From Arthrobacter cheniae (GTDB lineage: Bacteria > Actinomycetota > Actinomycetes > Actinomycetales > Micrococcaceae), in NCBI RefSeq assembly GCF_003602275.1, contig NZ_QZVT01000009.1, positions 60,697 to 124,696 of the forward strand: 64,000 nt of DNA. The letters run 5' to 3'. How positions within the stretch are numbered: position 1 is the first letter of the stretch; each line of letters opens with the position of its first letter. This document shows positions 37,599 through 46,890 of this stretch, one piece after another. The notes beneath the pieces were generated by a model, which ran no database searches, was not told where the DNA came from, and saw only the letters and a program-made list of their open reading frames with translations. A program made the translations under genes and the position numbers.

Positions 37599-38354
37599 AT
37601 GCCGCGCCGCAGGATCTACAACCCCCTGACCGAACTGCTCGCCGCGGCTCTGCTCGTGGTGCTCGTCCTCGTCGTCAACCGGTGGGAGTTCTCCTTCGCC
37701 GTCCTGGTGCTCGTCGTGCTTCCCGCTGTGCTCCTGTCCGGCAGGATTCGGCAGATCAGCCTCGCGATCCTCCTGGTAGCAGGGCCGCTGCTGCTCTCAT
37801 CGCTCCTGCTCCACGGGCTCTTCTACCCCGAGGGTCGCGTGATCCTCCTGGACTTCGGCGTGGCCCGCGTCACGCAGGAGGGGTTGTCCTTCGCGGCGGT
37901 CATGGGCCTGCGCATGGGCGTGTTCACCGGCGTGCTGCTGACGGTCGCCATGACGCTCGACATCCCCGACCTCCTTGCCACCATGACCCACCGTCGATGG
38001 AACAGGAAGCTCGTCTTCATTCTGGGATCCGCCGTCGGGATCCTCCCCCATGTGGCGTTGCGGGCGCGCCAGATCACCCGTGCCCAGCAGGCTCGCGGGC
38101 TCGTCGTCGGGCGTGAACCGATCTCGCGCTTCCGTGCGCTCCTGACCGTCACGACGCCTCTGGTCATCGGCCTCCTCGTCGACGCGTCGGAGCGGAACCA
38201 CATGCTCCAGGCCCGCGGCTTCTCATCCTCCGTTCCCCGCACGAGCTACCTTCCCGATACCGACACTCCACGTCAGCGCTGGGCGCGGCGCGGGATGGCC
38301 GTCGCCGTCGGGGCCTTCTCCGTCCTCTGGCTCGGGGCCGGAGTGCTTCCATGA
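37599..38354 (+). CDS. ECF transporter T component (transmembrane coupling protein)
   Basis: A 251-residue EcfT (CbiQ-like) protein. N-terminal membrane helices (LTELLAAALLVVLVLVV, SLAILLVAGPLLLSSLLL) are followed by the two coupling-helix motifs with the diagnostic Ala-Arg-Gly: QQARGLVVG and LQARGFSSS. These helices dock on the ATPases. It lies between the S component (3 bases) and the ATPase gene (4-base ATGA overlap), so all three are made together. Confidence 0.88.
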   Translation: MPRRRIYNPLTELLAAALLVVLVLVVNRWEFSFAVLVLVVLPAVLLSGRIRQISLAILLVAGPLLLSSLLLHGLFYPEGRVILLDFGVARVTQEGLSFAAVMGLRMGVFTGVLLTVAMTLDIPDLLATMTHRRWNRKLVFILGSAVGILPHVALRARQITRAQQARGLVVGREPISRFRALLTVTTPLVIGLLVDASERNHMLQARGFSSSVPRTSYLPDTDTPRQRWARRGMAVAVGAFSVLWLGAGVLP

Positions 38355-39916
38355 TCAGGCTGGAGAGCGAATCGTTCGCGTACGACGACGGTGTCCCGCT
38401 CCTGACGGGCGTCTCGCTCGCGGTGCAGCCGGGGGAGTACGTCGTCATCGCGGGGGCCTCGGGATCCGGCAAGACGACCCTGGCGCGGCTTCTCGCAGGG
38501 TTGGTCGGGGCCGACGCCGGGTCCACCTTCCGTGGCTCGATAACACTCGACGGGCAGGCTGTCCGCTTTCGTGGTCTGCCAACCGATCCGCGCATCGACC
38601 CCGCGGCCTGGAGCGCCGCCGTGGCATTCGTCGCGCAGGGTGCGTGGGCCCAGCTGTCCATGATGTCGGCGACCGTCGGCGAGGAGATCGCCTTCGGCCC
38701 GTCCAACCGGGGCATGGCACCCGAGCGCCTGCGTGCGGCCGTCGACGATGTTGCAGCGGCCCTGAAGTTGACGTCACTGCTGGACCGCGATCCGCGTCGG
38801 CTTTCCGGAGGGCAGCTGCAGCGCACGATCATCGCGGCGGCCGTCGTGCAGCGCCCCCGGATCCTCGTTCTCGATGAGCCGTTCCAGGGCCTCGATGAGG
38901 GTGCGACGGCGGATGTGGCTGCGGCACTCGATGCCCTGCGGGAGGGCGGGACGGGGGTCGTGGTTTGCGAACCGATGCTTCCGCGGAGCGCCCCCGACAT
39001 GGCCCGTGTCCTCGCGCTCCACGACGGGCATCCGGTCTTCGACGGGCTCCTCGTCGAGGCGCGCGGTGCAGGACTCCGGCGGTACGGCATCGGCGTTGCC
39101 GGCGATCCGCCCATGCCCGGTACCGGCGCTGCGCTCGGCGGATCCGGCGACGACGCCGGCTACTCCGGTGCCCCTCCCGGGCCGACAGGATTCCCTTCCC
39201 CGGGTCCCGAACGGATCGCGATGACCGACGTCTGTTTCCGCCACCCCGAGGACAGGCGGACAGCGGGAGCTCCCGGGGACGCGCCCGCCCCGCCGGGGCT
39301 GAGCGGCGTCAGCCTGTCCGTCCGCGCGGGCGAGATCCTGGCCGTGCGGGGCGCCAACGGATCGGGCAAGTCCACGCTCCTTCAGCACCTCAACGGGCTG
39401 CACAGGGCGGACAGCGGAACCGTGGTGGTCGGCGGGGTCCCGATCCTGAACCAACCGACGGGCACCCTCGCCACCGCCGTCGGCTACCTGTTCCAGGACA
39501 CGGACCAGCAGTTGTTCGAGCGGACTGTGCTCCGCGAGGTGTCCTACGGCCCCAGGGCAGGTGGACGGCCCCGGGTAGAAGCCCTCCGGCGTGCCTCCGA
39601 CGCGCTGGAGACCGTGGGGCTCGGACCGGCGGGAGAAGCCCACCCGTATGAGCTGGGCTTCGTGCAGCGGCGGCTCGTGGCGCTCGCGTCCATCATCGCC
39701 ACGGGGCCGGCCGTCTGGGCACTCGACGAACCGACCGCAGGCCTCGACGAGCCCGCGCGGACGAAACTCGCCGCCCTGCTGGCCCTGCATGCACGGGGCG
39801 GTGGTGCGGTGGTGATGGCCACCCACGACGCGACCTTCGCGGAGGCAGTGGCGCACAGGACCATCTGGCTCGAGGGCGGCCGCATCCGCCCTGCGCCTCC
39901 TGCGCACGGCCGGTGA
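38351..39916 (+). CDS. ECF transporter fused A1A2 ATPase
   Basis: A 521-residue protein with two ABC nucleotide-binding domains. The first (residues 1-~235) has Walker A GASGSGKTT, signature RLSGGQLQRT and Walker B ILVLDEPFQGLD. A Gly/Pro-rich linker (~residues 255-300) follows. The second has Walker A GANGSGKST and Walker B VWALDEPTAGLD, but its signature position reads ELGFVQRR instead of LSGGQ. It powers the ECF transporter with the T and S components. The degenerate signature suggests only one fully competent ATP site. Confidence 0.9.
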   Translation: MIRLESESFAYDDGVPLLTGVSLAVQPGEYVVIAGASGSGKTTLARLLAGLVGADAGSTFRGSITLDGQAVRFRGLPTDPRIDPAAWSAAVAFVAQGAWAQLSMMSATVGEEIAFGPSNRGMAPERLRAAVDDVAAALKLTSLLDRDPRRLSGGQLQRTIIAAAVVQRPRILVLDEPFQGLDEGATADVAAALDALREGGTGVVVCEPMLPRSAPDMARVLALHDGHPVFDGLLVEARGAGLRRYGIGVAGDPPMPGTGAALGGSGDDAGYSGAPPGPTGFPSPGPERIAMTDVCFRHPEDRRTAGAPGDAPAPPGLSGVSLSVRAGEILAVRGANGSGKSTLLQHLNGLHRADSGTVVVGGVPILNQPTGTLATAVGYLFQDTDQQLFERTVLREVSYGPRAGGRPRVEALRRASDALETVGLGPAGEAHPYELGFVQRRLVALASIIATGPAVWALDEPTAGLDEPARTKLAALLALHARGGGAVVMATHDATFAEAVAHRTIWLEGGRIRPAPPAHGR

Positions 39917-39958
39917 TCGAGCGCCCGTCCGTCGGGTCCAGCGCCTAGGGTGGACGGC

Positions 39959-40822
39959 ATGGACGTTCTGCGGGAGAGACACCGGACCATCCGCACGGCC
40001 GGAGCTGAGCTCGCCGTCTTCGAGTACGGGCTGGACCCGAGCCCTGGCGCCCCGACGATGGTCCTCCTACACGGCTACCCCGATGACCACAGGGTGTTCC
40101 ACCCGGTCCTCCGGGAACTCGCGGCGACACACCACCTCGTCGCGTTCGACACCCGCAACGCGGGCAGGTCACGGACCCTCGACGGCGCCGGTTTCAGCCT
40201 CGTGGAACTCGTCGACGACGCCTTCGCCGTCCTCGCGGCCATCGATGCTCCGGGCGGGGTGCGCCTGGTCGGCCACGACTGGGGCTCGATCCAGGGCTGG
40301 GCGGTCATCCAGGACGAGCGCGCCGACGGACTGATCCTCGATTACACCAGCATCTCGGGGCCGGACCTCCGTCACTTCGCCCGCTGGCTGCGGAGCCGCT
40401 TCACCAGGCCGGGATCGGTGCCCCAGGGAGTGGGGCAGGTGCTGCGCAGCTGGTACGTCGGTGCCTTCCAGCTTCCCGTGCTGCCCGAGATCTTCTGGAA
40501 GCCCATCATGACGCGCCGCTACGAGTTTGCTGCTCGACGCGACGTGGGATCGGATCCGATCCGCGGCCTGGCCCTCTACCGCGCGAACATGTTCACCGCG
40601 GCCGGGCCTCCGCGGCGTCGTCGCATCACGATCCCCGTCCACGTGATCGTGCCGCTGAAGGATCCCTTCCTCTCGCCCCACCTCGTCGACGGGCTGGAGG
40701 ACTGGGTGGAGGACCTGACCGTGACGAGTGTCCCCGGCGGCCACTGGTGGGTGGCCTCGCGGCCCCGCGCTTTCGCGGAACTGCTCGACCCTGCACTGCG
40801 GAACCAGGACGACGGCGCCTAG
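39959..40822 (+). CDS. Alpha/beta-fold hydrolase, epoxide-hydrolase-like
   Basis: A 287-residue alpha/beta hydrolase. The oxyanion-loop motif is LLHGYPDD, the nucleophile elbow is VGHDWGS (Asp nucleophile, as in epoxide hydrolases and haloalkane dehalogenases), and the catalytic His is in PGGHWW. A cap domain lies between residues ~125 and 215. The substrate is unknown. The ATG at 39959 was preferred to GTG 39950. It lies 42 bases behind the ECF operon and may be read with it, though no functional link is obvious. Confidence 0.83.
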   Translation: MDVLRERHRTIRTAGAELAVFEYGLDPSPGAPTMVLLHGYPDDHRVFHPVLRELAATHHLVAFDTRNAGRSRTLDGAGFSLVELVDDAFAVLAAIDAPGGVRLVGHDWGSIQGWAVIQDERADGLILDYTSISGPDLRHFARWLRSRFTRPGSVPQGVGQVLRSWYVGAFQLPVLPEIFWKPIMTRRYEFAARRDVGSDPIRGLALYRANMFTAAGPPRRRRITIPVHVIVPLKDPFLSPHLVDGLEDWVEDLTVTSVPGGHWWVASRPRAFAELLDPALRNQDDGA

Positions 40823-40846
40823 CCCGGCCGGCAGCTGACCGGTGCC

Positions 40847-43800
40847 CTAAGCCTCCAGAAGGCCCCGGATGTCCTCCGCCGTGAGGGCTGAACTGAAGAC
40901 GGCGTCGTCGTCCATGACCGAGGTGAACAGCTTCGCCTTCTGCTCCTTGAGCTTCATGACCTTCTCCTCGATGGTGCCCTTGGACACCATGCGGTAGACC
41001 ATGACGTTCTTCGTCTGCCCGATGCGGTGCGTGCGGTCCACGGCCTGCGCCTCGGACGCCGGGTTCCACCAGGGGTCCAGCAGGAAGCAGTAGTCCGCTT
41101 CGGTCAGGTTGAGGCCGAAGCCGCCGGCCTTGAGGCTGATGAGGAAGACGGGCGCCTTGCCGTCCTTGAAGGAGTCGATGACCTCGCCGCGGCTGCGCGT
41201 GGAGCCGTCCAGGTAGGCGTACTCGATGCCGCGCGCGTCGAGCTGCTCGGCTGCCTTCTTGAGGTAGGACGTGAACTGGCTGAAGACGAGGGCGCGGTGG
41301 CCCTCGGCGATGATGTCGTCGAGGTTCTCGAACAGCACCTCGAGCTTCGCGGACGGTACGCCGTTGTGCTCCGGATCAACCAGGGACGCATCGAGGCTGA
41401 GCATGCGGAGCAGCGTCAGCGACCGGAACACGATCATCCGGTTGCGGTTCATGTCCTCGATCAGCCCGAGGAGCTTCTGCCGCTCGCGCTGCAGGTATGT
41501 CTCGTAGATATGACGGTGCTCGGGGTGCAGCTCCACCTCCAGGATTTGCTCCTGCTTCGGCGGGAGGTCCGAGGCCACAGCTTCCTTGGTGCGTCGCATC
41601 ATGAGTGGGCGGATGCGCTTGCGGAGGCGTACCAGCGGACGGTTGTCGCCGATCTTCTCGATCGGCGTCCGGTAGTCCTCCGTGAACTTCCTCGGCGAGG
41701 GGAAGAGGCCCGGCGCAACGATGTTGAAGAGCGACCACAGCTCCATCAGGTTGTTCTCCATCGGCGTTCCGGTGATCGCCAGCTTGAACGGCGCGTCGAA
41801 GTCCTTGGCCGCCTGGTGGACCTTGGATGCACGGTTCTTGACGAACTGCGCCTCATCGAGGACGAGGCCGGACCACGAGAGGGCCTGGTACGCCGGGAAG
41901 TCGAGCCGGAAGAGGGTGTAGGACGTGATGACGACGTCGGCGTCGGCCACCTGATCGAGGATCGACAGGCCCGAGGCGCCCTGGGTGTCGGAGATGGAGA
42001 CGACCTTGAGGCCCGGAGCGAACCGGTGGGTCTCGTTCGACCAGTTCGGCACGACGGACGTGGGGGCGACGACGAGGAACGGGGACGCCAGGCCGGTGCT
42101 CTCCTTCGCGTACACCATCAGGGCAAGAGCCTGCAGTGTCTTTCCGAGTCCCATGTCATCGGCCAGCACGCCGCCGAGCTGGTGCCGCCACAGGAACGCG
42201 AGCCAGCTGAACCCCTCGGCCTGGTACGGCCGCATCTCCGCAACGATCCCCGCGGGTGGCGGGGTGGGGGCGACGTCCTTGAGTTCGAGCAGCCCGCTCA
42301 CGGCGTCGCGCCAGGACTGTGCCTGCTCCGTCTCCTCCGCGAGGTCCTCGAAGTCGGCCCACAGCCCCGCCTGGTAGCGGCTGATCTGGAGGCTGGATTC
42401 GGGGTCCCACTCGCTCAGGGCCCGCGCTTCCTCGATGAGGTCCCGCAACTGGTCGAAGACCGGCTGCTCGAGGGAGAGATAGGTGTTGTCGACGAGTTTG
42501 AGCTTCTTCCGGCCCTGCGCGAGGGCGCGGAAGATCGAGTCGAAGGGGATGCTGCGACCGCTCACGGTGACCATGACACCGAGGTCGAACCAGTCGCGGT
42601 TGTCCGTCTCCACGGTGCTGATGCGCAGCGTGGGCGTCTCCGTCAATTCACGGTAATCGGGCTTCTCGCCGACCACGTCGATCCGCACGCCGTCGAGCTC
42701 CAGGAGCCGAGGCAGCACGTCCTCCGCGAACTCGACCGCCTGCATGTCCTCGAGCTTCAGGGTCTTGAGCGCGAACGGGCCGAGCACGTGGCGCGCTGCG
42801 GAGGCGATTGCATCCTCGGCGTCCGCGTCGCGGTAGCCGTCCTCGCTGCCGGGGCCACCCCTGCGGAAGGGGCGGCGCTGTACGGTGTCGCCGAGCGGGT
42901 AGTCGAAATTCCACTCGAGGGACACAGAGCCGTCCGCGCCGTACGCGGTTGTCAGCACGAGCACGGGCGGCTCGATCTCGGGTAGCTCCACGCTGCCGTC
43001 GCTGCTGTCCACCTGGATGGACTGCCGCAGCTTCGGGTAGTACTCCTGCAGGAACAGGGAGGTCTCCTCCTCGGGCACGAGGACGGGCCGGCCGCGCTGC
43101 AGGAGCTCGATGTCCTTCGGCGTCAACTTACGCGACGTCGGCGCGAGCGTGATGGTGTCATCCGCGGCAACCGTATAGACGCCGTGGGTGCTGATGACGT
43201 GGGCGGTGTCCGACGGATGCCGCCGGCCGTCGACGTCGAGCGCAGGCCAGAGCTGGAGGGAGCCCTCCTCCGTCCGGGTGGCGTCCAGCTTGAGCGTGGC
43301 GCGGGTGGCCAGCTCGATGGTGACGGACTTCTTCGAGCCCACGAAGGCGATGCCCAGGCGTTGCGCCTCGTCCAGCAGTTGCCAGAGCAAAGGGTTGCTG
43401 AAGTCGTCGAGGTACAGCCAGGAGTCGTTGTTTCCGAAGTAGTTCACTCCCGTGCCCCGGTGCAGGGCGGGGAACTGTGAGAACCAGCGGTGCTGGTCGG
43501 CGTCGAGCTTCAACCCGTACGTCTGGTAGCTGATGCTGCCCCAAGACAGGTTGTTCTTGATCCACTTGCCCTTGCCGTTCTGGCTGACCGGCCGGACACC
43601 GAGGCGCGTGTTGAGGGTGCGCTGCCCCTGGCGTTCCGCGGCAGATCCCCACCGCTGCACCGCCACCTCCGGGGTTCGTAGTTCGAACTGCAGGCCGAGA
43701 GGTGTCAGGGGGGCGGCGCTCCCCGTGGAGGGCTCGTCGTCGGCCTCGAGGAGGTCCGTGAGGGACGCCTGCCAGCCTTCCGGGGCCGACGGGCGGGGAG

Positions 43801-44146
43801 CCGAGCGTGCTCCGAGGTCACGTTCGTGCTGCGCGAGGAGGTTCTCCGTGTTGCTCTGCAGCGCGGTGGCGGCAACATGCTTGCAGTCCGCGCCCACGGG
43901 GCAGCTGCAGAAATTTTCGAGAGGGCGGAAGCGGCCGTCGCCCTTCACGCCGAGACGGAGTTTGGTCCGATAGTCGTTCGGTGCGCTGCCGCGGACCTTG
44001 CCGGTCAGGAGCTTCGAGTCGGAGTCCCAGGCGAGGGAGCTGACGGCGCCGTCCTTCGCGTAGGTCTGCCCACGCTGGAACGCAGCACCTCCCACGATTC
44101 GGATGATGTCTGTGACATCGACCATGGGGTGGCTGGAAATGGGCAT
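40847..44146 (-). CDS. SNF2-family DNA helicase/ATPase with SWIM zinc finger
   Basis: A 1099-residue HepA/RapA-type SNF2 protein. Residues ~75-92 are a SWIM zinc finger (Cys80, Cys82, Cys88, His90 in FCSCPVGADCKH). A ~500-residue middle region without recognised catalytic motifs follows. The SNF2 ATPase then has Walker A DDMGLGKTLQA, DEAQ box LDEAQFVKN, and helicase C-terminal motifs SLKAGGFGLNLTEA and QAVDRTHRIGQ. Such proteins remodel protein-DNA complexes or help RNA polymerase recycling; the exact target is unknown. It is divergent from the antiporter gene with 163 bases between. Confidence 0.92.
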   Translation of the reverse strand: MPISSHPMVDVTDIIRIVGGAAFQRGQTYAKDGAVSSLAWDSDSKLLTGKVRGSAPNDYRTKLRLGVKGDGRFRPLENFCSCPVGADCKHVAATALQSNTENLLAQHERDLGARSAPRPSAPEGWQASLTDLLEADDEPSTGSAAPLTPLGLQFELRTPEVAVQRWGSAAERQGQRTLNTRLGVRPVSQNGKGKWIKNNLSWGSISYQTYGLKLDADQHRWFSQFPALHRGTGVNYFGNNDSWLYLDDFSNPLLWQLLDEAQRLGIAFVGSKKSVTIELATRATLKLDATRTEEGSLQLWPALDVDGRRHPSDTAHVISTHGVYTVAADDTITLAPTSRKLTPKDIELLQRGRPVLVPEEETSLFLQEYYPKLRQSIQVDSSDGSVELPEIEPPVLVLTTAYGADGSVSLEWNFDYPLGDTVQRRPFRRGGPGSEDGYRDADAEDAIASAARHVLGPFALKTLKLEDMQAVEFAEDVLPRLLELDGVRIDVVGEKPDYRELTETPTLRISTVETDNRDWFDLGVMVTVSGRSIPFDSIFRALAQGRKKLKLVDNTYLSLEQPVFDQLRDLIEEARALSEWDPESSLQISRYQAGLWADFEDLAEETEQAQSWRDAVSGLLELKDVAPTPPPAGIVAEMRPYQAEGFSWLAFLWRHQLGGVLADDMGLGKTLQALALMVYAKESTGLASPFLVVAPTSVVPNWSNETHRFAPGLKVVSISDTQGASGLSILDQVADADVVITSYTLFRLDFPAYQALSWSGLVLDEAQFVKNRASKVHQAAKDFDAPFKLAITGTPMENNLMELWSLFNIVAPGLFPSPRKFTEDYRTPIEKIGDNRPLVRLRKRIRPLMMRRTKEAVASDLPPKQEQILEVELHPEHRHIYETYLQRERQKLLGLIEDMNRNRMIVFRSLTLLRMLSLDASLVDPEHNGVPSAKLEVLFENLDDIIAEGHRALVFSQFTSYLKKAAEQLDARGIEYAYLDGSTRSRGEVIDSFKDGKAPVFLISLKAGGFGLNLTEADYCFLLDPWWNPASEAQAVDRTHRIGQTKNVMVYRMVSKGTIEEKVMKLKEQKAKLFTSVMDDDAVFSSALTAEDIRGLLEA

Positions 44147-44309
44147 AATTCCATGCTCTCACGGTGTGGTGACGCTCAGCGGCCAGCGTCGATGCACTTT
44201 CGCTATCGGCTGTCAGCCCATCGCCGACCGGCGATGCCCGTCCGGTCCCTGCCCTACTGTTAGCAAGGGGACTGATCATCAGCGAGTGGTGGAGCGAAAG
44301 AAGGCGCAC

Positions 44310-45611
44310 GTGTTCGAGGCAGCAAGCATCATCTATGCGGCGGCAGGCCTTGCCGTGTTCGCCGCCGCGCTGCTGCCCCGGCTGCTGATGCGCGCCCCGG
44401 TCTCCATGCCCATGGTGTTCCTCGCCGCCGGCATCCTGGTCTTCAGTTTCGCCAAGGACCTGCCCGACCCGGACCCCGTCGCCTACAGCGACGTCACCAT
44501 CCACCTCAGCGAGGTGTGCGTCATCATCTCCCTGATGGGCGCCGGCCTCGCCCTCGACCGGAAGGTGGGCCGGCGCCGGTGGTCGACCACCTGGCGCCTC
44601 CTCGGAATCGCGATGCCGCTGTGCATCCTCGCGGTGATGCTCATGGGGATGTGGATGCTCGGACTCGGGCTCGCGTCCGCACTCCTGATTGCCGCGTCCC
44701 TCGCGCCGACCGATCCCGTGCTGGCCTCCGAGGTACAGGTGGGCGAGCCGTCGGAGTCCGAGGAGGACCTCGAGGCCGAGGACGAGGTGCGCTTCGGGCT
44801 CACGTCGGAGGCGGGGCTCAACGACGGGCTGGCCTTCCCGTTCGTCTATCTGGCCATCCTCATCAGCACGGTCGGGATGTCCCCCTCCGCCTGGTTCCCC
44901 GAGTGGATCCTGCTCGACGTGCTCTGGCGCATGATCATCGGCTGCGCTGTCGGATTCGGCATGGGCAAGCTGCTGGCCCGCATCTTCTTCAGCTCACCGA
45001 TCAAGAGCGTGCGCCTCGCCAATTACTCGGAGGGATTCGTGGCGCTCGCGGCCACGTTCCTGACCTACGGGGTCACCGAGGCGATCGAGGGATACGGCTT
45101 CATCGCGGTCTTCGTCTGCGCGGTCACCATCCGTACCGGAGAGCAGACCCATGGATATCACGGCGTGCTGCACAGCTATATCGAGCAGCTCGAGCGACTC
45201 CTGACCGTCGTCGTGCTCGTCCTGCTGGGCGGCGCCGTTGCACGCGGCCTGCTCGAGGGACTGCGTCCGCTGGAAGTGGTGGTCGCCGTCGCGTTCATCC
45301 TCCTGGTCCGGCCGCTCACCGCCTGGGTCAGCCTCGCCCGAGGGAAGACCGGGCCATGGGAGCGGGGCGTGCTGGCGTTCTTCGGCGTCCGCGGCATCGG
45401 TTCCATCTACTACCTCAGCTACGCGCTGTCCAAGGGCGAGTTCGCGGCGGACGAATCGGCTCTGTGGCGTATCGGAGGCCTCGTCATCGTCCTGTCGATC
45501 GTCATCCACGGCATCACGGCAGCTCCGGTCATCAACGCGCTCGACCGCGCCCGGCAGCGCAAGGCGCGCGAGCAGGGCGACGAGGCGCAGGCCCCGAACA
45601 CGCCCGTCTAG
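44310..45611 (+). CDS. Cation:proton antiporter (CPA1/NhaP family)
   Basis: A 433-residue membrane protein with about 12 helices. The ion-binding region is visible as SLAPTDPVLASEVQVG and the following ESEEDLEAEDEVRFGLTSEAGLNDGLAF (segment shortened by its acidic loop), with the catalytic acidic residues in APTDP and NDG. It exchanges Na+ or K+ for H+. The GTG at 44310 has GAAAGAAGG 5-13 bases upstream and starts at the first helix. It ends with a 4-base overlap to the convergent BenE-type gene. Confidence 0.87.
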   Translation: MFEAASIIYAAAGLAVFAAALLPRLLMRAPVSMPMVFLAAGILVFSFAKDLPDPDPVAYSDVTIHLSEVCVIISLMGAGLALDRKVGRRRWSTTWRLLGIAMPLCILAVMLMGMWMLGLGLASALLIAASLAPTDPVLASEVQVGEPSESEEDLEAEDEVRFGLTSEAGLNDGLAFPFVYLAILISTVGMSPSAWFPEWILLDVLWRMIIGCAVGFGMGKLLARIFFSSPIKSVRLANYSEGFVALAATFLTYGVTEAIEGYGFIAVFVCAVTIRTGEQTHGYHGVLHSYIEQLERLLTVVVLVLLGGAVARGLLEGLRPLEVVVAVAFILLVRPLTAWVSLARGKTGPWERGVLAFFGVRGIGSIYYLSYALSKGEFAADESALWRIGGLVIVLSIVIHGITAAPVINALDRARQRKAREQGDEAQAPNTPV

Positions 45612-46804
45612 CGCTTGCGGGCGGGGAGGGCATCCCGTTCCAGGGCTGCCCGGACCACGAGCCCGCCGACCAACGCCCAGAACGCCCCTCCGATGCCGAG
45701 GACTGACAGTCCCGACGCTGCGAGGAGGAACGTCACGGCTCCGCTCATCCGGCCCGTCGCCTCGCTGAACGAAGAGGTCACCGCCGTCGCCATGGTGCCG
45801 ATCAGGGCGAGGCCGGCCACCGCTTCCACGAGGCCGGCCGGGGCGGCGCCCACGACGACGACGAGCGCCCCCGACACCCCCGCGAGCACCAGGTAGGTGA
45901 TGCCCGCGGTGAGGGCGGCAATCCACCGGCGGTCCCGGTCCGCGCCGGCGCCCTCACCGGCGGACAGTGCCGCGGACAGGGCTGCGAGATTGACGGCGTG
46001 GCCGCCGAAGGGAGCGACAGCGGCGGTGCCGACCCCGGTCACGGCCAGGGCCGACCGCCACGGTGCCCGATAGCCGAAGGATGAGAGGACGGCCACGCCG
46101 GGCAGGTTCTGGGAGGCCATCGTCACGACGTACAGCGGCAGGGCGATGCCGATGACGGCGGCGGGATCGAGCACCGGGAGGGTGAGAGCGAGGGACGGCG
46201 CCAGGGACGATGCCTCGATCACTGTCCCGTCGAGGGTGAGCTGCAGGCCGATCACCACGAGGGCCGCGACGAGTGCGAGCGGTACAGCCCACTTCGGCGC
46301 GATCGCCGAGGACACGAGCCATACGAGGATGACCGGCAGCACCAGCAGCGGGATGGTGCCGATCGACTGGAACGGTGCGAGGCAGAGCGGCAGCAGGACC
46401 CCTGCCAGCATCGCCTGCGCGAGATGCTGCGGGATCCGTGCCACGAGCCTGCCGAGCCACGGGATGGCGCCGGTGAGGGCGATCAGGACGCCCGTCACCA
46501 TGAATGCTCCCACCGCGGCGGGCCAGCCGCCTGCCGGTATGGCCGCTCCGGCGAGCAGCGCGGCACCTGGCGTGGACCAGGACAGGGTGACGGGGATGCG
46601 GTACCGGAGTGCGAGCAGGACGATGCCGAGCCCGATCACGGCGGTCAGTGCCAGCAGCCCCGACGCCGCCTGCTCCGGCGTCGCTCCGGTTGCGCGAAGC
46701 CCCGCCAGGACGACGGCGAACGAGGACGTGAACCCGACGAGGGCGGTGACGATACCCGCGAGCACGGGCTCGTTCACGCCGGGCCGGACGGTCGGGGTGT
46801 GCAC
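45608..46804 (-). CDS. BenE-family transporter (benzoate/H+ symporter family)
   Basis: A 398-residue membrane protein with about 12 helices (e.g. AGIVTALVGFTSSFAVVLAGL at the N-terminus). BenE hallmarks are STPGAALLAGA and FGGHAVNLAALSAALSAGEGA (split by its loop). The family is named for benzoate uptake, but many members sit away from aromatic catabolism genes, as here, and may carry another small acid or purine. It is divergent from an XRE-cupin gene with an 86-base shared promoter holding a palindrome, so that regulator likely controls it. Confidence 0.87.
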   Translation of the reverse strand: MHTPTVRPGVNEPVLAGIVTALVGFTSSFAVVLAGLRATGATPEQAASGLLALTAVIGLGIVLLALRYRIPVTLSWSTPGAALLAGAAIPAGGWPAAVGAFMVTGVLIALTGAIPWLGRLVARIPQHLAQAMLAGVLLPLCLAPFQSIGTIPLLVLPVILVWLVSSAIAPKWAVPLALVAALVVIGLQLTLDGTVIEASSLAPSLALTLPVLDPAAVIGIALPLYVVTMASQNLPGVAVLSSFGYRAPWRSALAVTGVGTAAVAPFGGHAVNLAALSAALSAGEGAGADRDRRWIAALTAGITYLVLAGVSGALVVVVGAAPAGLVEAVAGLALIGTMATAVTSSFSEATGRMSGAVTFLLAASGLSVLGIGGAFWALVGGLVVRAALERDALPARKR

Positions 46805-46854
46805 CGCGGTCTCCTGTCCTGCAGCGCTGCTGCGCCCGCCCGGTCGGTCGGAGT

Positions 46855-46870
46855 GTTCTGTATATGGAAC
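46855..46870. promoter_or_regulatory. Palindrome between benE-like and XRE-cupin genes
   Basis: GTTC-TG-TATA-TG-GAAC: outer arms GTTC/GAAC and centre TATA are symmetric, with two mismatched positions. It lies in the 86-base divergent promoter, 20 bases before the XRE-cupin ATG and 50 bases before the transporter ATG. Confidence 0.45.
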
Positions 46871-46890
46871 GGTAAGCGTAGGATGCCGGC

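Noticed and set aside
41027..42985. 652-residue plus-strand frame over the SNF2 gene
   Set aside because: Antisense to SNF2 motifs that are intact on the other strand.
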